Positions 13,068-20,824 of a stretch of DNA of 29,627 nucleotides are shown one piece after another (within the stretch, counting starts at the first letter, position 1; every line of letters begins with the position of its first letter). This DNA is from a virus, in IMG/VR virus record IMGVR_UViG_3300046006_004229, positions 1-29,627 of that record. One strand, given 5' to 3'. The position numbers and the translations under genes are program-made. The notes below the pieces were generated by a model, which was given only the letters and a program-made list of their open reading frames with translations, was not told where the DNA came from and did not search any database.

Positions 13068-13378
13068 AACTTTTTTATTAATTTATCTATTTCTTTACAA
13101 ACTAAGTAATTTTCATGTTTAATATGAAACTGAATCATATTCTCTAATATTTGTTTATAATCAGCTTTATTTATAATAAGCATATGATTAAAATTAACAA
13201 TATTAAGTACTTTAGCTTCAGGTTGTTTTGTTTTTATAGCATACTTCATAGCTTCTAATACTTCATTAAATACAAATGTATTAAAATCAACAGAATCCCT
13301 TAAAACTTCTAATTCTTCCTGTTCATTTAGAATTAATTCTATATTAATAGGTTTACGTACTGTTTTAGTTCTTGCCAT
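13064..13378 (-). CDS. Small phage protein, unknown function (104 aa), probably leaderless mRNA
   Basis: 104 aa, soluble and mostly helical, basic N-terminus (MARTKTVRKPIN), C-terminus HENYLVCKEIDKLIKKL that resembles the end of the 98-aa protein at 11026-11322. Start fixed by context: the next in-frame Met is residue 44, far into the conserved-looking body. Promoter P7 puts its -7 box only 4 nt before this ATG, so the predicted transcript begins at or very near the start codon. Confidence 0.7.
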   Translation of the reverse strand: MARTKTVRKPINIELILNEQEELEVLRDSVDFNTFVFNEVLEAMKYAIKTKQPEAKVLNIVNFNHMLIINKADYKQILENMIQFHIKHENYLVCKEIDKLIKKL

Positions 13379-13382
13379 GATG

Positions 13383-13414
13383 TAAATATAATAAAAGATT
13401 ATTGATAAGCCAAA
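13383..13414 (-). promoter_or_regulatory. Bacteroidota-type promoter P7, 4 nt from the ATG
   Basis: TTTGG (13414-13410), 19-nt spacer, TATATTTA (13390-13383) on the minus strand; the start codon of the 104-aa gene is 13378-13376, leaving 4 nt (CATC). Dyad TTG-(6 nt)-CAA in the -33 region. Confidence 0.75.
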
Positions 13415-13422
13415 CTTATTTA

Positions 13423-14193
13423 TTATAAATATTTGAGATTAGTTTCTGAGTTATGTTGAATATATTTTCCCCACTTATACTTAGCGTATTCATGACAATT
13501 AGCTTCATATTGTTTTGATTGTTCAATTTTTTCAGGTGTTTTTGTACTAACTGAAACAAAATGATAAAACTGGCAACTATATGTTCTGATCATTTCAAAT
13601 CCATTCATCTGACATTTCATAAAAAACTCCCAATCTGCAACAAAACCGGATGGTGATGGATAATCTTCACCAAACCCACCTACTTTAAGAAAATCAAATT
13701 TATTCATGAATATTGGAAATGTACTTCCATTAGATTCTATTATATCAGTAGATATTTTTGATTCATATTCCCAAAATTTATTTAAGTCAAATGTTTTAGG
13801 TTCACGTCCTAAATCTTTAATATTAAATTGACGAAACATACTTGGGTATGGTTCAATTTGATTTGGTGAAACTACTTTTCCTTTAACATTAATCATTTCT
13901 AACTTAACATCCCAATCTTTAGGGGCAACGTTGTCGTCATTAATAATGAGAATCTTGTCATACATTGCATTAAACACGCCTAAATTAGTAGCTCGACAAG
14001 TACCTACATTTTGTTCTAGATCGAGTATATCAACTAATCCCGCGTATTTTTCTAATACGTTTTTACTAATTTCATAATCACCATCTACAACTACTATAAT
14101 TTGATTTTTACTTTGTTGTCCTGTGGTTAGTGATTCTAAACATAAATCCAATACTTCTGGATTATTGAATGTGGGTATAATTACTGATATCAT
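13423..14193 (-). CDS. GT2 glycosyltransferase
   Basis: 256 aa, GT-A fold. N-terminus MISVIIPTFNNP matches the GT2 start; VVVDGD (35-39) is the nucleotide-binding region; N85-D86-D87-N88 (IINDDNV) is the DXD-type metal-binding motif. GGFGEDYP (172-179) and ADWEF (186-190) are the acceptor-side and catalytic-base motifs. Donor and acceptor sugars cannot be read. No transmembrane helix, so soluble or peripheral. It begins in a 4-nt overlap with the oxygenase-like gene and is the last gene of the glycan block. Confidence 0.9.
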   Translation of the reverse strand: MISVIIPTFNNPEVLDLCLESLTTGQQSKNQIIVVVDGDYEISKNVLEKYAGLVDILDLEQNVGTCRATNLGVFNAMYDKILIINDDNVAPKDWDVKLEMINVKGKVVSPNQIEPYPSMFRQFNIKDLGREPKTFDLNKFWEYESKISTDIIESNGSTFPIFMNKFDFLKVGGFGEDYPSPSGFVADWEFFMKCQMNGFEMIRTYSCQFYHFVSVSTKTPEKIEQSKQYEANCHEYAKYKWGKYIQHNSETNLKYL

Positions 14194-14825
14194 ATTGTTT
14201 TATAGTATTCTCCTAGTTGGAATTTTGTTTTAGTATTGATTGAACCATGTTCACTTGGTTTATAGTTTGAATAAGTCATAACTCTAAAATCTACACTTAC
14301 TCTTGTTTTATTGGTTTCATTAATTTTATTACCATGAGTTAAATTACTTCCATCCCATTGAATAGTTTCTCCATAATTACAATTCATGGGTGCAAAATCA
14401 TTTTTATCTTCTTCAGATTCAACCCAAATAGTATTTGTATCAAAGGCATCAGTGAATGGTAAAAAGAAATTATCTTCTTTTACATCTACAGCCCAATTAA
14501 CATCTCTATAAAGTTTATCTTTATGGTATTCTCCAACAGCAATATTTTGAGGATATGCTATTCTAAATGTAGGAATAGCCTGATATACTATTTGTTCACC
14601 ATATATTGGTTTTATTACTTCTAAAATAAATTTATCATATATTTTAGTGAATTCATCAGTTCGAGCCCAATCATAATATAATTTATGATATTTTGTACTT
14701 TGGTCTTTCTCTCTACTAAATACTTCTACACTTTCATTTAAATTAGATAAATCATTTATTCCAAATACTTGTTCTAATTTTTCTTTAAATGAAAATTGTT
14801 CTTTATTATAATTAATTTTTATCAT
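14190..14825 (-). CDS. 2OG-Fe(II) oxygenase-like protein (StrG-like)
   Basis: 211 aa with the residues of a non-haem iron dioxygenase: H101-x-D103 (EYHKDKLY) and H164 (LTHGN) as the iron facial triad, and R175-x-S177 (TRVSVDFR) as the 2-oxoglutarate anchor. The H-x-D and 'THG...TRVSVDFR' pattern resembles StrG-like proteins of aminoglycoside and phage glycan clusters. It probably hydroxylates or otherwise oxidises a sugar or acceptor. It overlaps GT genes on both sides (4 and 14 nt). Activity is inferred. Confidence 0.75.
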   Translation of the reverse strand: MIKINYNKEQFSFKEKLEQVFGINDLSNLNESVEVFSREKDQSTKYHKLYYDWARTDEFTKIYDKFILEVIKPIYGEQIVYQAIPTFRIAYPQNIAVGEYHKDKLYRDVNWAVDVKEDNFFLPFTDAFDTNTIWVESEEDKNDFAPMNCNYGETIQWDGSNLTHGNKINETNKTRVSVDFRVMTYSNYKPSEHGSINTKTKFQLGEYYKTI

Positions 14826-15510
14826 TTATTTCTTTCCAATTAATAGTTGGTGACATTAATCCTTCCATACAGTGTGTTGATAAACCAGGTAATGGTGTTA
14901 TAATAAATCTATTTTTTGATTCATTAAGGTAAAGCCATTTATGATGATCTCCTACAGGTACATTTTTACCCATATGTTCTTCTCCATCTTCATCCATTAT
15001 TTTTTTAGTTGTAATATAACTACCGCAAGTACTAGGTACTGTTCTCCAATGACAAGTATCAGTAACAAATATTTTAGATACTAAATCATTATACATTGGT
15101 AAAAAATATTTATCATAATGGTCGTAAAGTGAGATGTAATTTAATCCTTTAAAGTTTTCAAATAAATTAACTATTTTATCTACCCAACCATCAACATGAA
15201 GATAATCATTTTCTAAGACATAAATTAAATCATTTTCATTTACTTTAGTTTCTAAAATTAAACTATAAATAGCTTTAGTAACTAATTCCATTGACCCACC
15301 TTTTATTTCATGAGTAATATATTTGTCTTTATATTTTGAAATCCAGTTATCTTCAACTTTACCATCCATTACTAAATGGAGTTCTACATCTTTATCTTTT
15401 ATTGTATTTAAAAGATTTATAAAACATTTTTCATAATCAAACCATTGAGGTCTTGATTTATTATCAGTTTTTGTCACATTATAGTGACTATAAAATATAT
15501 GTATTTTCAT
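14812..15510 (-). CDS. Glycosyltransferase-like protein
   Basis: 232 aa. The central motif VLENDYLHVDGW (E100-N-D102-Y) reads as a GT-A metal-binding loop preceded by a strand, and the C-terminal half has ITTKKIMDEDGEEHMGKN and PGLSTHCMEG, which could bind acceptor. The N-terminus KIHIFYSHYNVTK resembles a GT-A first strand. Less canonical than its GT2 neighbours, so family not assigned. Overlaps the oxygenase-like gene by 14 nt and follows the methyltransferase by 3 nt. Confidence 0.7.
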   Translation of the reverse strand: MKIHIFYSHYNVTKTDNKSRPQWFDYEKCFINLLNTIKDKDVELHLVMDGKVEDNWISKYKDKYITHEIKGGSMELVTKAIYSLILETKVNENDLIYVLENDYLHVDGWVDKIVNLFENFKGLNYISLYDHYDKYFLPMYNDLVSKIFVTDTCHWRTVPSTCGSYITTKKIMDEDGEEHMGKNVPVGDHHKWLYLNESKNRFIITPLPGLSTHCMEGLMSPTINWKEINDKN

Positions 15511-15513
15511 ATG

Positions 15514-16101
15514 CTAGTTTGTTAATGGTTCAAATTTCATAGTGTGAATATCAACATTTGAAAATTTATTACATCTTGCTAATATATTATACTTAATAGG
15601 AAATAAATTTCTATCGGGTGTTTGTAATCTATCAATTTCAATAATATCAAAATCTTTTAATAATACTTTCCATCCAAACTCAGTAAATCTCCAACAATCT
15701 GGAACAGGCCCATGTATTCTCCAATTTAAAGGAGCAGAGAATAAAATATATCCTTCATGTTTAACTATTCTTCTTAATTCTTCTATCGCTGCAAATGGAT
15801 TTACAGTGTGTTCTAATATTTCTAAACAAGTAATAACATCATATGTGGAATCCTTTATATGAGCATTATATTTTGTAATGTCACCTATAATATCTGGATT
15901 GTAATCAGATACTATATCTAAAGTTTCAATATCACACATATTAAAAGATATTTGGACTTCAGAACGTGTTTGAGGTCCTATTTCAAGTAATTTATTATTT
16001 AATACATTTCCATAGTTTTTTGCTGTTCTATTAATAAATGAATTAAGATGTTCTCTAGCTAATAAGAACGTGTTATTATCAAATTCTGATGGTTCAATCA
16101 T
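15514..16101 (-). CDS. Class I SAM-dependent methyltransferase
   Basis: 195 aa. Motif I is LLEIGPQT (E40-I-G-P; the usual glycine-rich loop is shortened), D63-type acidic region in DIVSDYNPDI, and motif III-like TYDVITCLEILEHTVNP (87-102), typical of the Methyltransf_11 group. ILFSAPLNWRIHGP follows. Probably O- or N-methylates a sugar or lipid-linked glycan in this block. Cytoplasmic. It lies 5 nt from the lactonase gene. Confidence 0.85.
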   Translation of the reverse strand: MIEPSEFDNNTFLLAREHLNSFINRTAKNYGNVLNNKLLEIGPQTRSEVQISFNMCDIETLDIVSDYNPDIIGDITKYNAHIKDSTYDVITCLEILEHTVNPFAAIEELRRIVKHEGYILFSAPLNWRIHGPVPDCWRFTEFGWKVLLKDFDIIEIDRLQTPDRNLFPIKYNILARCNKFSNVDIHTMKFEPLTN

Positions 16102-16106
16102 ATATT

Positions 16107-16925
16107 TTATTTTAATTTTTTTCTAAATAATGCTCCTCCAAGAAACTCATTTTCTTTTTTAGCAGTTGTGATAAAAAGTTCATTAAGATCTTCTCCTCCT
16201 AAACAACATGAAGTTACTCTTGAACAAGGCAATTCTATTTCATCTAATACTTTTCCAGTGTTAATATCCCATTTACAAACTCTTCCACCTTCCCATTCTG
16301 CTACCCAAATGTTTCCATCTAAATCAACACACATTCCATCTGGATATCCTATTCCATCAATTTCTATAATATGTTTTTCAAATAATATATCTCCGGTTTC
16401 TAAATTGTATTTATATTGAGCTACTTTATTTGTAGGAGTATCTATAAAATACATTTTATCTCCATTATGAGAAAATCCAATTCCGTTTGATATTAATAAG
16501 TCATTTAATAATACTTTAGATACTCCATTATGGAATGAAAATAATTTACCTTTTACAATTGATTCCTCAACAAAATAGTCTTTCTCACTTTTTGTACCTA
16601 CAATAAATCTTCCAATTGGATCAAATCTTCCATCATTATAACGTAAGTTTATATCTGACTCAAATTGTGTCATATATGTTCTTTTTTTAGTTTTTGGATT
16701 TATATTAAAAATACCATTTTTTTCCGCTGATATAATGTCTCCACTCTTATTTAAGGCCATACATCCTACATTTCCATCAGTAACAAAAGATTGTACTTCT
16801 CCTGTATTAGGATTTATTTGATAAATAAGACCTTGTTCTATTGATACACAATATATTAGTTTATTATTTTTATCCCAGACAGGTCCTTCTAATAAACTTG
16901 ATCCAGCGTGAAAAACTATTTCCAT
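16107..16925 (-). CDS. SMP-30/gluconolactonase-like sugar lactonase
   Basis: 272 aa, the size of a single six-bladed propeller. Family motifs visible: E13 in LLEGPVW, N97-D98-G99 (RYNDGRFDP), N147-G-I-G and YPDGMCVD with D196; E13, N147 and D196 are the expected calcium or zinc ligands and N97 a substrate contact. Such enzymes hydrolyse sugar lactones. It sits between the methyltransferase (5 nt) and the large GT2. The substrate in this phage is unknown. Confidence 0.9.
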   Translation of the reverse strand: MEIVFHAGSSLLEGPVWDKNNKLIYCVSIEQGLIYQINPNTGEVQSFVTDGNVGCMALNKSGDIISAEKNGIFNINPKTKKRTYMTQFESDINLRYNDGRFDPIGRFIVGTKSEKDYFVEESIVKGKLFSFHNGVSKVLLNDLLISNGIGFSHNGDKMYFIDTPTNKVAQYKYNLETGDILFEKHIIEIDGIGYPDGMCVDLDGNIWVAEWEGGRVCKWDINTGKVLDEIELPCSRVTSCCLGGEDLNELFITTAKKENEFLGGALFRKKLK

Positions 16926-16926
16926 A

Positions 16927-18129
16927 TTATAAGTTAATTTTATATTCTTCTAAAAGTTCTTGTATATTTGTTTTATTATAATGAGATACTTGAATTATTT
17001 TTTTCTCATCTACTCCATATTCTAATAATTTTGAAAATGTTTCATTAGAAATATCTTCATCAATTAATGCTATTAAAATATAATCATAATCAAATGACTT
17101 AATGTTATCAAATCCTACTATTGGTAGATTTAATTTTGAATAATATTCATACCATTCATCAATCCAACTTAAAACACTATATGTTTTATAAGTATTTATT
17201 TTCTTATACAAATGTTGACCAAATGTACCACCACCACAAATAATTAAATTATCTCCTGGTTTGATTTTATCAAAAGGATATAAATTTATTTCATCATTTG
17301 GTATTGGACCTTCAGTACTAACTGTTAATAAACTTAAAATATAATATTGGAGTTGAGGTAACATTATATCTAAAACTCCTCTATCAATAAAAATTTTCTT
17401 AAGACTTGTATAAATTGTTTCTATTTTAGAAATTTCAATTGCTTTTAAAGTTTTAATTAAAGAATCAGCACGTTGTCTATAATGATAGTATGGTTGTTCT
17501 AAAATAACTAATGTTTCAGCATCTAATAATGTAGGATAGAAACATAACGCATCTTCACCAATAGTTATACCTTCAGTCACTACTAATTGATTTTTTATTA
17601 ATAATTCTCTTCTATATAATTTACCCCATGAATATGAAAATATTCCAAACTGTGAGAATTTTCCATTATATAACATTTTAGGATAAATTGTTGATATAAG
17701 TTTCTTTTTATCATAAAATCCAGATGGAAATGTATTTTTTAAAATTTCAATTCTACCTTCTAAATTTTCCATATGAGATGATATTACAACATCTGCATTA
17801 AATTTAATAACTTGTTCTATATAATGTTTAATTAAATCTTCTTCAATCCAATCATCACCATCAACATATAAAATGTATTCTCCTGTTGATAAATTAAGTC
17901 CTGTTTTACGAGAACTAACTAACCCACCATTAGTTTTATGGATCACTTTAATTCTATTATCTATAGAAGCATAGTTATCACACATTTCTTTACTTGTATC
18001 AGTTGAACCATCATTAACAAGAATTATTTCAATATTCTTATATGATTGGTTTATAATACTTTGAACACACTTATCTATAAATAATTCACTATTATAAATA
18101 GGAACTATTATACTTACTAACTTACTCAT
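16927..18129 (-). CDS. GT2 glycosyltransferase with a C-terminal Rossmann-like domain
   Basis: 400 aa. Residues 1-230 are a GT2 domain: VSIIVPIYN (5-13), NDGSTD (39-44), VDGDDW (89-94; D90-x-D92-D93) and GEDALCF (190-196) before the catalytic base region. Residues about 285-385 are a second domain beginning DNLIICGGGTFGQHLYKK (G298-x-x-x-x-G303), a Rossmann-type nucleotide-binding motif. It may add a sugar-sensing or redox activity, so the protein is a fusion. It is 2 nt from the lactonase and 18 nt from the SDR. Donor and acceptor unknown. Confidence 0.88.
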   Translation of the reverse strand: MSKLVSIIVPIYNSELFIDKCVQSIINQSYKNIEIILVNDGSTDTSKEMCDNYASIDNRIKVIHKTNGGLVSSRKTGLNLSTGEYILYVDGDDWIEEDLIKHYIEQVIKFNADVVISSHMENLEGRIEILKNTFPSGFYDKKKLISTIYPKMLYNGKFSQFGIFSYSWGKLYRRELLIKNQLVVTEGITIGEDALCFYPTLLDAETLVILEQPYYHYRQRADSLIKTLKAIEISKIETIYTSLKKIFIDRGVLDIMLPQLQYYILSLLTVSTEGPIPNDEINLYPFDKIKPGDNLIICGGGTFGQHLYKKINTYKTYSVLSWIDEWYEYYSKLNLPIVGFDNIKSFDYDYILIALIDEDISNETFSKLLEYGVDEKKIIQVSHYNKTNIQELLEEYKINL

Positions 18130-18147
18130 AACTTATTTTTTATTTAA

Positions 18148-18897
18148 TTACATAAACCATCCACCAGTAATTCTAATATTAGAACCTGATACCATCATAG
18201 ATTTATTAGATAATAGATATATTATTGCGGGAACAATATCATCAATTTTGTTCATTCGACCCATAGGAATTAATTCTGATGCTTTTAGTCTTAAATCTTC
18301 TTCTGATATTCCTTGACTTTCTCTTAATGTTAGTTCTCCTTCTGTTGGTGTCCATCCCATTGTAATGTAATTAGCACGTATGTTATAATTACCATAGTTT
18401 CTAGCTATATGATTTGTTAATGTGACAACAGCTCCTTTAGAACAAGCATATGAAACTCTATCAATTTCACCCGCATCAGAATGAGGTGATCCAGTAAATA
18501 CTATTGATCCTCCTCCATTTTCTTTCATATATTTTATAGCGTACTTAGAACAAAATAAAGCACCTTTTAAATTTATATTAAATATTTCATCATGCATTTC
18601 TTCAGTACAATCTAATAATGACTGTATAGGTGTAATTCCAGCATAACTAAAAAATCCATCAACACGTCCTAATTTTTCATATGTAAATTTAAATAAATTT
18701 TCACAATCATGTACTTTAGTCATATCTGTTTTTATAAAATAAGCTTTACCATCATACTTTTCTAATTCAATTAAAAAGCTACCTGGTTCAACTATGTCAC
18801 CAAAAACAACATTATATCCTATTTTTACAAGTTCAATTACTACTTGTTTAGCTACTCCTTTAGTGCCTCCTGCTATAACAAACGTTTCTTTATTCAT
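18148..18897 (-). CDS. SDR-family NAD(P)-dependent oxidoreductase
   Basis: 249 aa. Start chosen at ATG 18897 (MNKETFVIAGGTKGVAKQV); an upstream ATG at 18951 gives a hydrophobic non-SDR leader that overlaps the ATP-grasp gene and was rejected. Glycine motif G10-G11-T-K-G14, Y85-A-G87 (NAG equivalent), N109, S137, and catalytic Y150-x-x-x-K154 (YACSKG) are present. C-terminal PMGRMNKIDDIVPAI and GGWFM are typical of classical SDR enzymes. It probably oxidises or reduces a sugar or hydroxy-acid intermediate. Ends 18 nt before the GT2 gene. Confidence 0.9.
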   Translation of the reverse strand: MNKETFVIAGGTKGVAKQVVIELVKIGYNVVFGDIVEPGSFLIELEKYDGKAYFIKTDMTKVHDCENLFKFTYEKLGRVDGFFSYAGITPIQSLLDCTEEMHDEIFNINLKGALFCSKYAIKYMKENGGGSIVFTGSPHSDAGEIDRVSYACSKGAVVTLTNHIARNYGNYNIRANYITMGWTPTEGELTLRESQGISEEDLRLKASELIPMGRMNKIDDIVPAIIYLLSNKSMMVSGSNIRITGGWFM

Positions 18898-18901
18898 ATT
18901 T

Positions 18902-20149
18902 TTAATTAAGAATAAATCCATTAAGAAGTTGATTATTATTATTGTTATCAAATACTTTTATAGTATTTTGAATTTCAGTAATTTTATTATTTAAATCTTC
19001 TTTAGTTTTACAATGTAAATATATTCTAGCCATAACTTGAGCTTCAGTACCTGTAATTTCATCACTAATTATACTTCCTTCAAATAAACGTCTTGATATA
19101 TGAAATATTGATGGATCATTTTTTAATACATCAAAACCTTGAATTTCATTAATTATACCTTTTTTTAGAAGAAACCATATTGTAGCTGAATAATTTTCAT
19201 TATTAGCTTGTATTATATTATATTTATTATTTATATCCTCACCTAATGCTACATCAATTAAGAATGATTTTTGATCAAATCCACTTATTTTTTGAATATG
19301 GAGATTTGGTGCTTCACCTTGTAATCTAAAGCCTGGATCATAATAGTGGAAAATATCATTTTCAATAAATGCTGATATTGTAAGTATAGCATTTTTTAAT
19401 CCTATATCTTTTAATAATTTTGATATTTTAGGATGTTCATTGTTTATATATTTATCTAATAAATTAGATGGATAAACGGCTCCTAAACAAACTTGGCTTG
19501 TTTTACCTTGTTCTCTAGTTGTGTACCTATCAGCTATAGCAGATAATATAGGATTACCATTTACAATTGTATAACTTATTATAACATCATTACAATCCAT
19601 AAATTTTTCTAATAATATATAGTCACTACTTGTATTATTAAATGCTTTTTCAATCCCAATACTTAATTCTTGTTCATTATAAGCTACTGACATTCCTTTT
19701 CCTGAATTTCTATCAATTGGTTTAATAAAAATAGGATAAGTTAAGTCTTGTATATTAGTAATTAAATCTGTTTTATAGAAAGTAGTGGATGGAATATTTT
19801 TAATATCATGTTCTTTACATAGATTATTAAATTTACCTTTATTTGTAAGTACTTCACATTGATATTGATCACCATAACATGGTAATTCAAGTGCTTCACA
19901 TACTTTTTGATAAGGTTCAATTAATCTATCTGCTACTCCAACTAAAACTCCATCAACTTTTTCTTGTTTGCAAAAATTTACTAATGAATCAACATCCATT
20001 CCATCAATATTGATCCCTCTATCCGCAAATTTCTTCGCGGGAGCATTAGGATCATTATCTGTGACTATAGTATATAGTCCCATAGATTTCGCTGTTTCAA
20101 TAAGTGGTATAGTTTCAGGATTAGATCCTAGAATTAGTAGTTTTTTCAT
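18902..20149 (-). CDS. ATP-grasp ligase (carbamoyl-phosphate synthase/PylC-like)
   Basis: 415 aa. Start set at ATG 20149 (MKKLLILGSNPETIPLI), because the longer frame from 20167 begins inside the -7 box of promoter P8. N-terminal Rossmann-like domain, then ATP-grasp motifs: K143 in FIKPIDRNSGKG (141-152), the LLEKFMDC strand (179-186) and DPGFRLQGE (271-279) which contains the metal-binding acidic and Asn residues. It ligates a carboxylate to an amine or thiol using ATP; the substrate is unknown, but an amino-acid decoration of a sugar fits its neighbours (DegT-like PLP protein, RmlD, SDR). Four nt separate it from the SDR gene. Confidence 0.88.
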   Translation of the reverse strand: MKKLLILGSNPETIPLIETAKSMGLYTIVTDNDPNAPAKKFADRGINIDGMDVDSLVNFCKQEKVDGVLVGVADRLIEPYQKVCEALELPCYGDQYQCEVLTNKGKFNNLCKEHDIKNIPSTTFYKTDLITNIQDLTYPIFIKPIDRNSGKGMSVAYNEQELSIGIEKAFNNTSSDYILLEKFMDCNDVIISYTIVNGNPILSAIADRYTTREQGKTSQVCLGAVYPSNLLDKYINNEHPKISKLLKDIGLKNAILTISAFIENDIFHYYDPGFRLQGEAPNLHIQKISGFDQKSFLIDVALGEDINNKYNIIQANNENYSATIWFLLKKGIINEIQGFDVLKNDPSIFHISRRLFEGSIISDEITGTEAQVMARIYLHCKTKEDLNNKITEIQNTIKVFDNNNNNQLLNGFILN

Positions 20150-20155
20150 ATGAGG

Positions 20156-20187
20156 TAAATATAACATTCATTATTATGGAAGCCAAA
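20156..20187 (-). promoter_or_regulatory. Bacteroidota-type promoter P8, 6 nt from the ATG
   Basis: TTTGG (20187-20183), 19-nt spacer, TATATTTA (20163-20156) on the minus strand; the ATP-grasp ATG is 20149-20147, leaving 6 nt (CCTCAT). The in-frame ATG at 20167 lies in the promoter and would not be transcribed. Confidence 0.75.
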
Positions 20188-20188
20188 T

Positions 20189-20824
20189 TTACCTATTTGC
20201 TTTTGTATATATTTCAAATTTAGATAAATCTGGATATGGTAATTCTAAATCTTCATTATGTTTTGGATTACCTTCACCATTATAGAATTGGTTCATTAAT
20301 AATAAACCTCTTGCTGATAATTCAGGCATCATATAAAAATTCCATCCTAACATATCTAAATTATCATCATGATATGAACATTCTCTTCTACCGCTGTATC
20401 TAGCGCGTTTAAACCATAAATATGCTTCATAATTATCAGTTAATATAGCACCACCTTTACTTAATTTAAAGTGCTTATATGGACCAGTAAATGAAATACA
20501 CATGTGTGTTCCTGGTTTATACATTTCAGAAGTAAAACATAAAGCTGAATCCCATACATTAGTTGGTTCTAATTGATAAGCTCCTTTTAATTTTTTACCT
20601 TTAACAGGTTTAAATTTAACTTTAGCACCTGCGTGAATAATTTCACATGGAACTGATGGATATGTTCTAGCAGGAATTGTAATTTCCATGTCTTTAACTT
20701 TTTCAAACATTAATGCTAAAAATAAAGCATTACTTTGATTATCTAAAGCTACTACATAAGGAGCACCTGTATATTCTCCTAATCTTCTTTCAAATTCATC
20801 TGTTATATCGTATACATTTTTCAT
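20189..20824 (-). CDS. Short DegT/DnrJ/EryC1/StrS-like PLP protein
   Basis: 211 aa, about 55-60% of the family's usual length of about 370. The large domain is recognisable: SNALFLALM (31-39), TYPSVPCEIIHAGAKVKF (54-71), the D92 position (VWDSALCF), and K117 or K120 in SFTGPYKHFKLSKGGAILT (111-129) as the PLP lysine. MPELSARGL matches the family's later conserved block, but the C-terminal small domain is missing. It may be an inactive or specialised form, for example making an amino sugar with a partner. Overlaps the RmlD-like gene by 4 nt. Confidence 0.75.
   Translation of the reverse strand: MKNVYDITDEFERRLGEYTGAPYVVALDNQSNALFLALMFEKVKDMEITIPARTYPSVPCEIIHAGAKVKFKPVKGKKLKGAYQLEPTNVWDSALCFTSEMYKPGTHMCISFTGPYKHFKLSKGGAILTDNYEAYLWFKRARYSGRRECSYHDDNLDMLGWNFYMMPELSARGLLLMNQFYNGEGNPKHNEDLELPYPDLSKFEIYTKANR

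Noticed and set aside
18898-18951. Extension of the SDR gene to an ATG at 18951
   Set aside because: The added 18 residues are a hydrophobic run unlike SDR starts, they overlap the ATP-grasp gene, and ATG 18897 directly precedes the first Rossmann strand.
20150-20167. ATP-grasp start at 20167
   Set aside because: Its first codons are the -7 box of promoter P8 itself, so they should not be transcribed.
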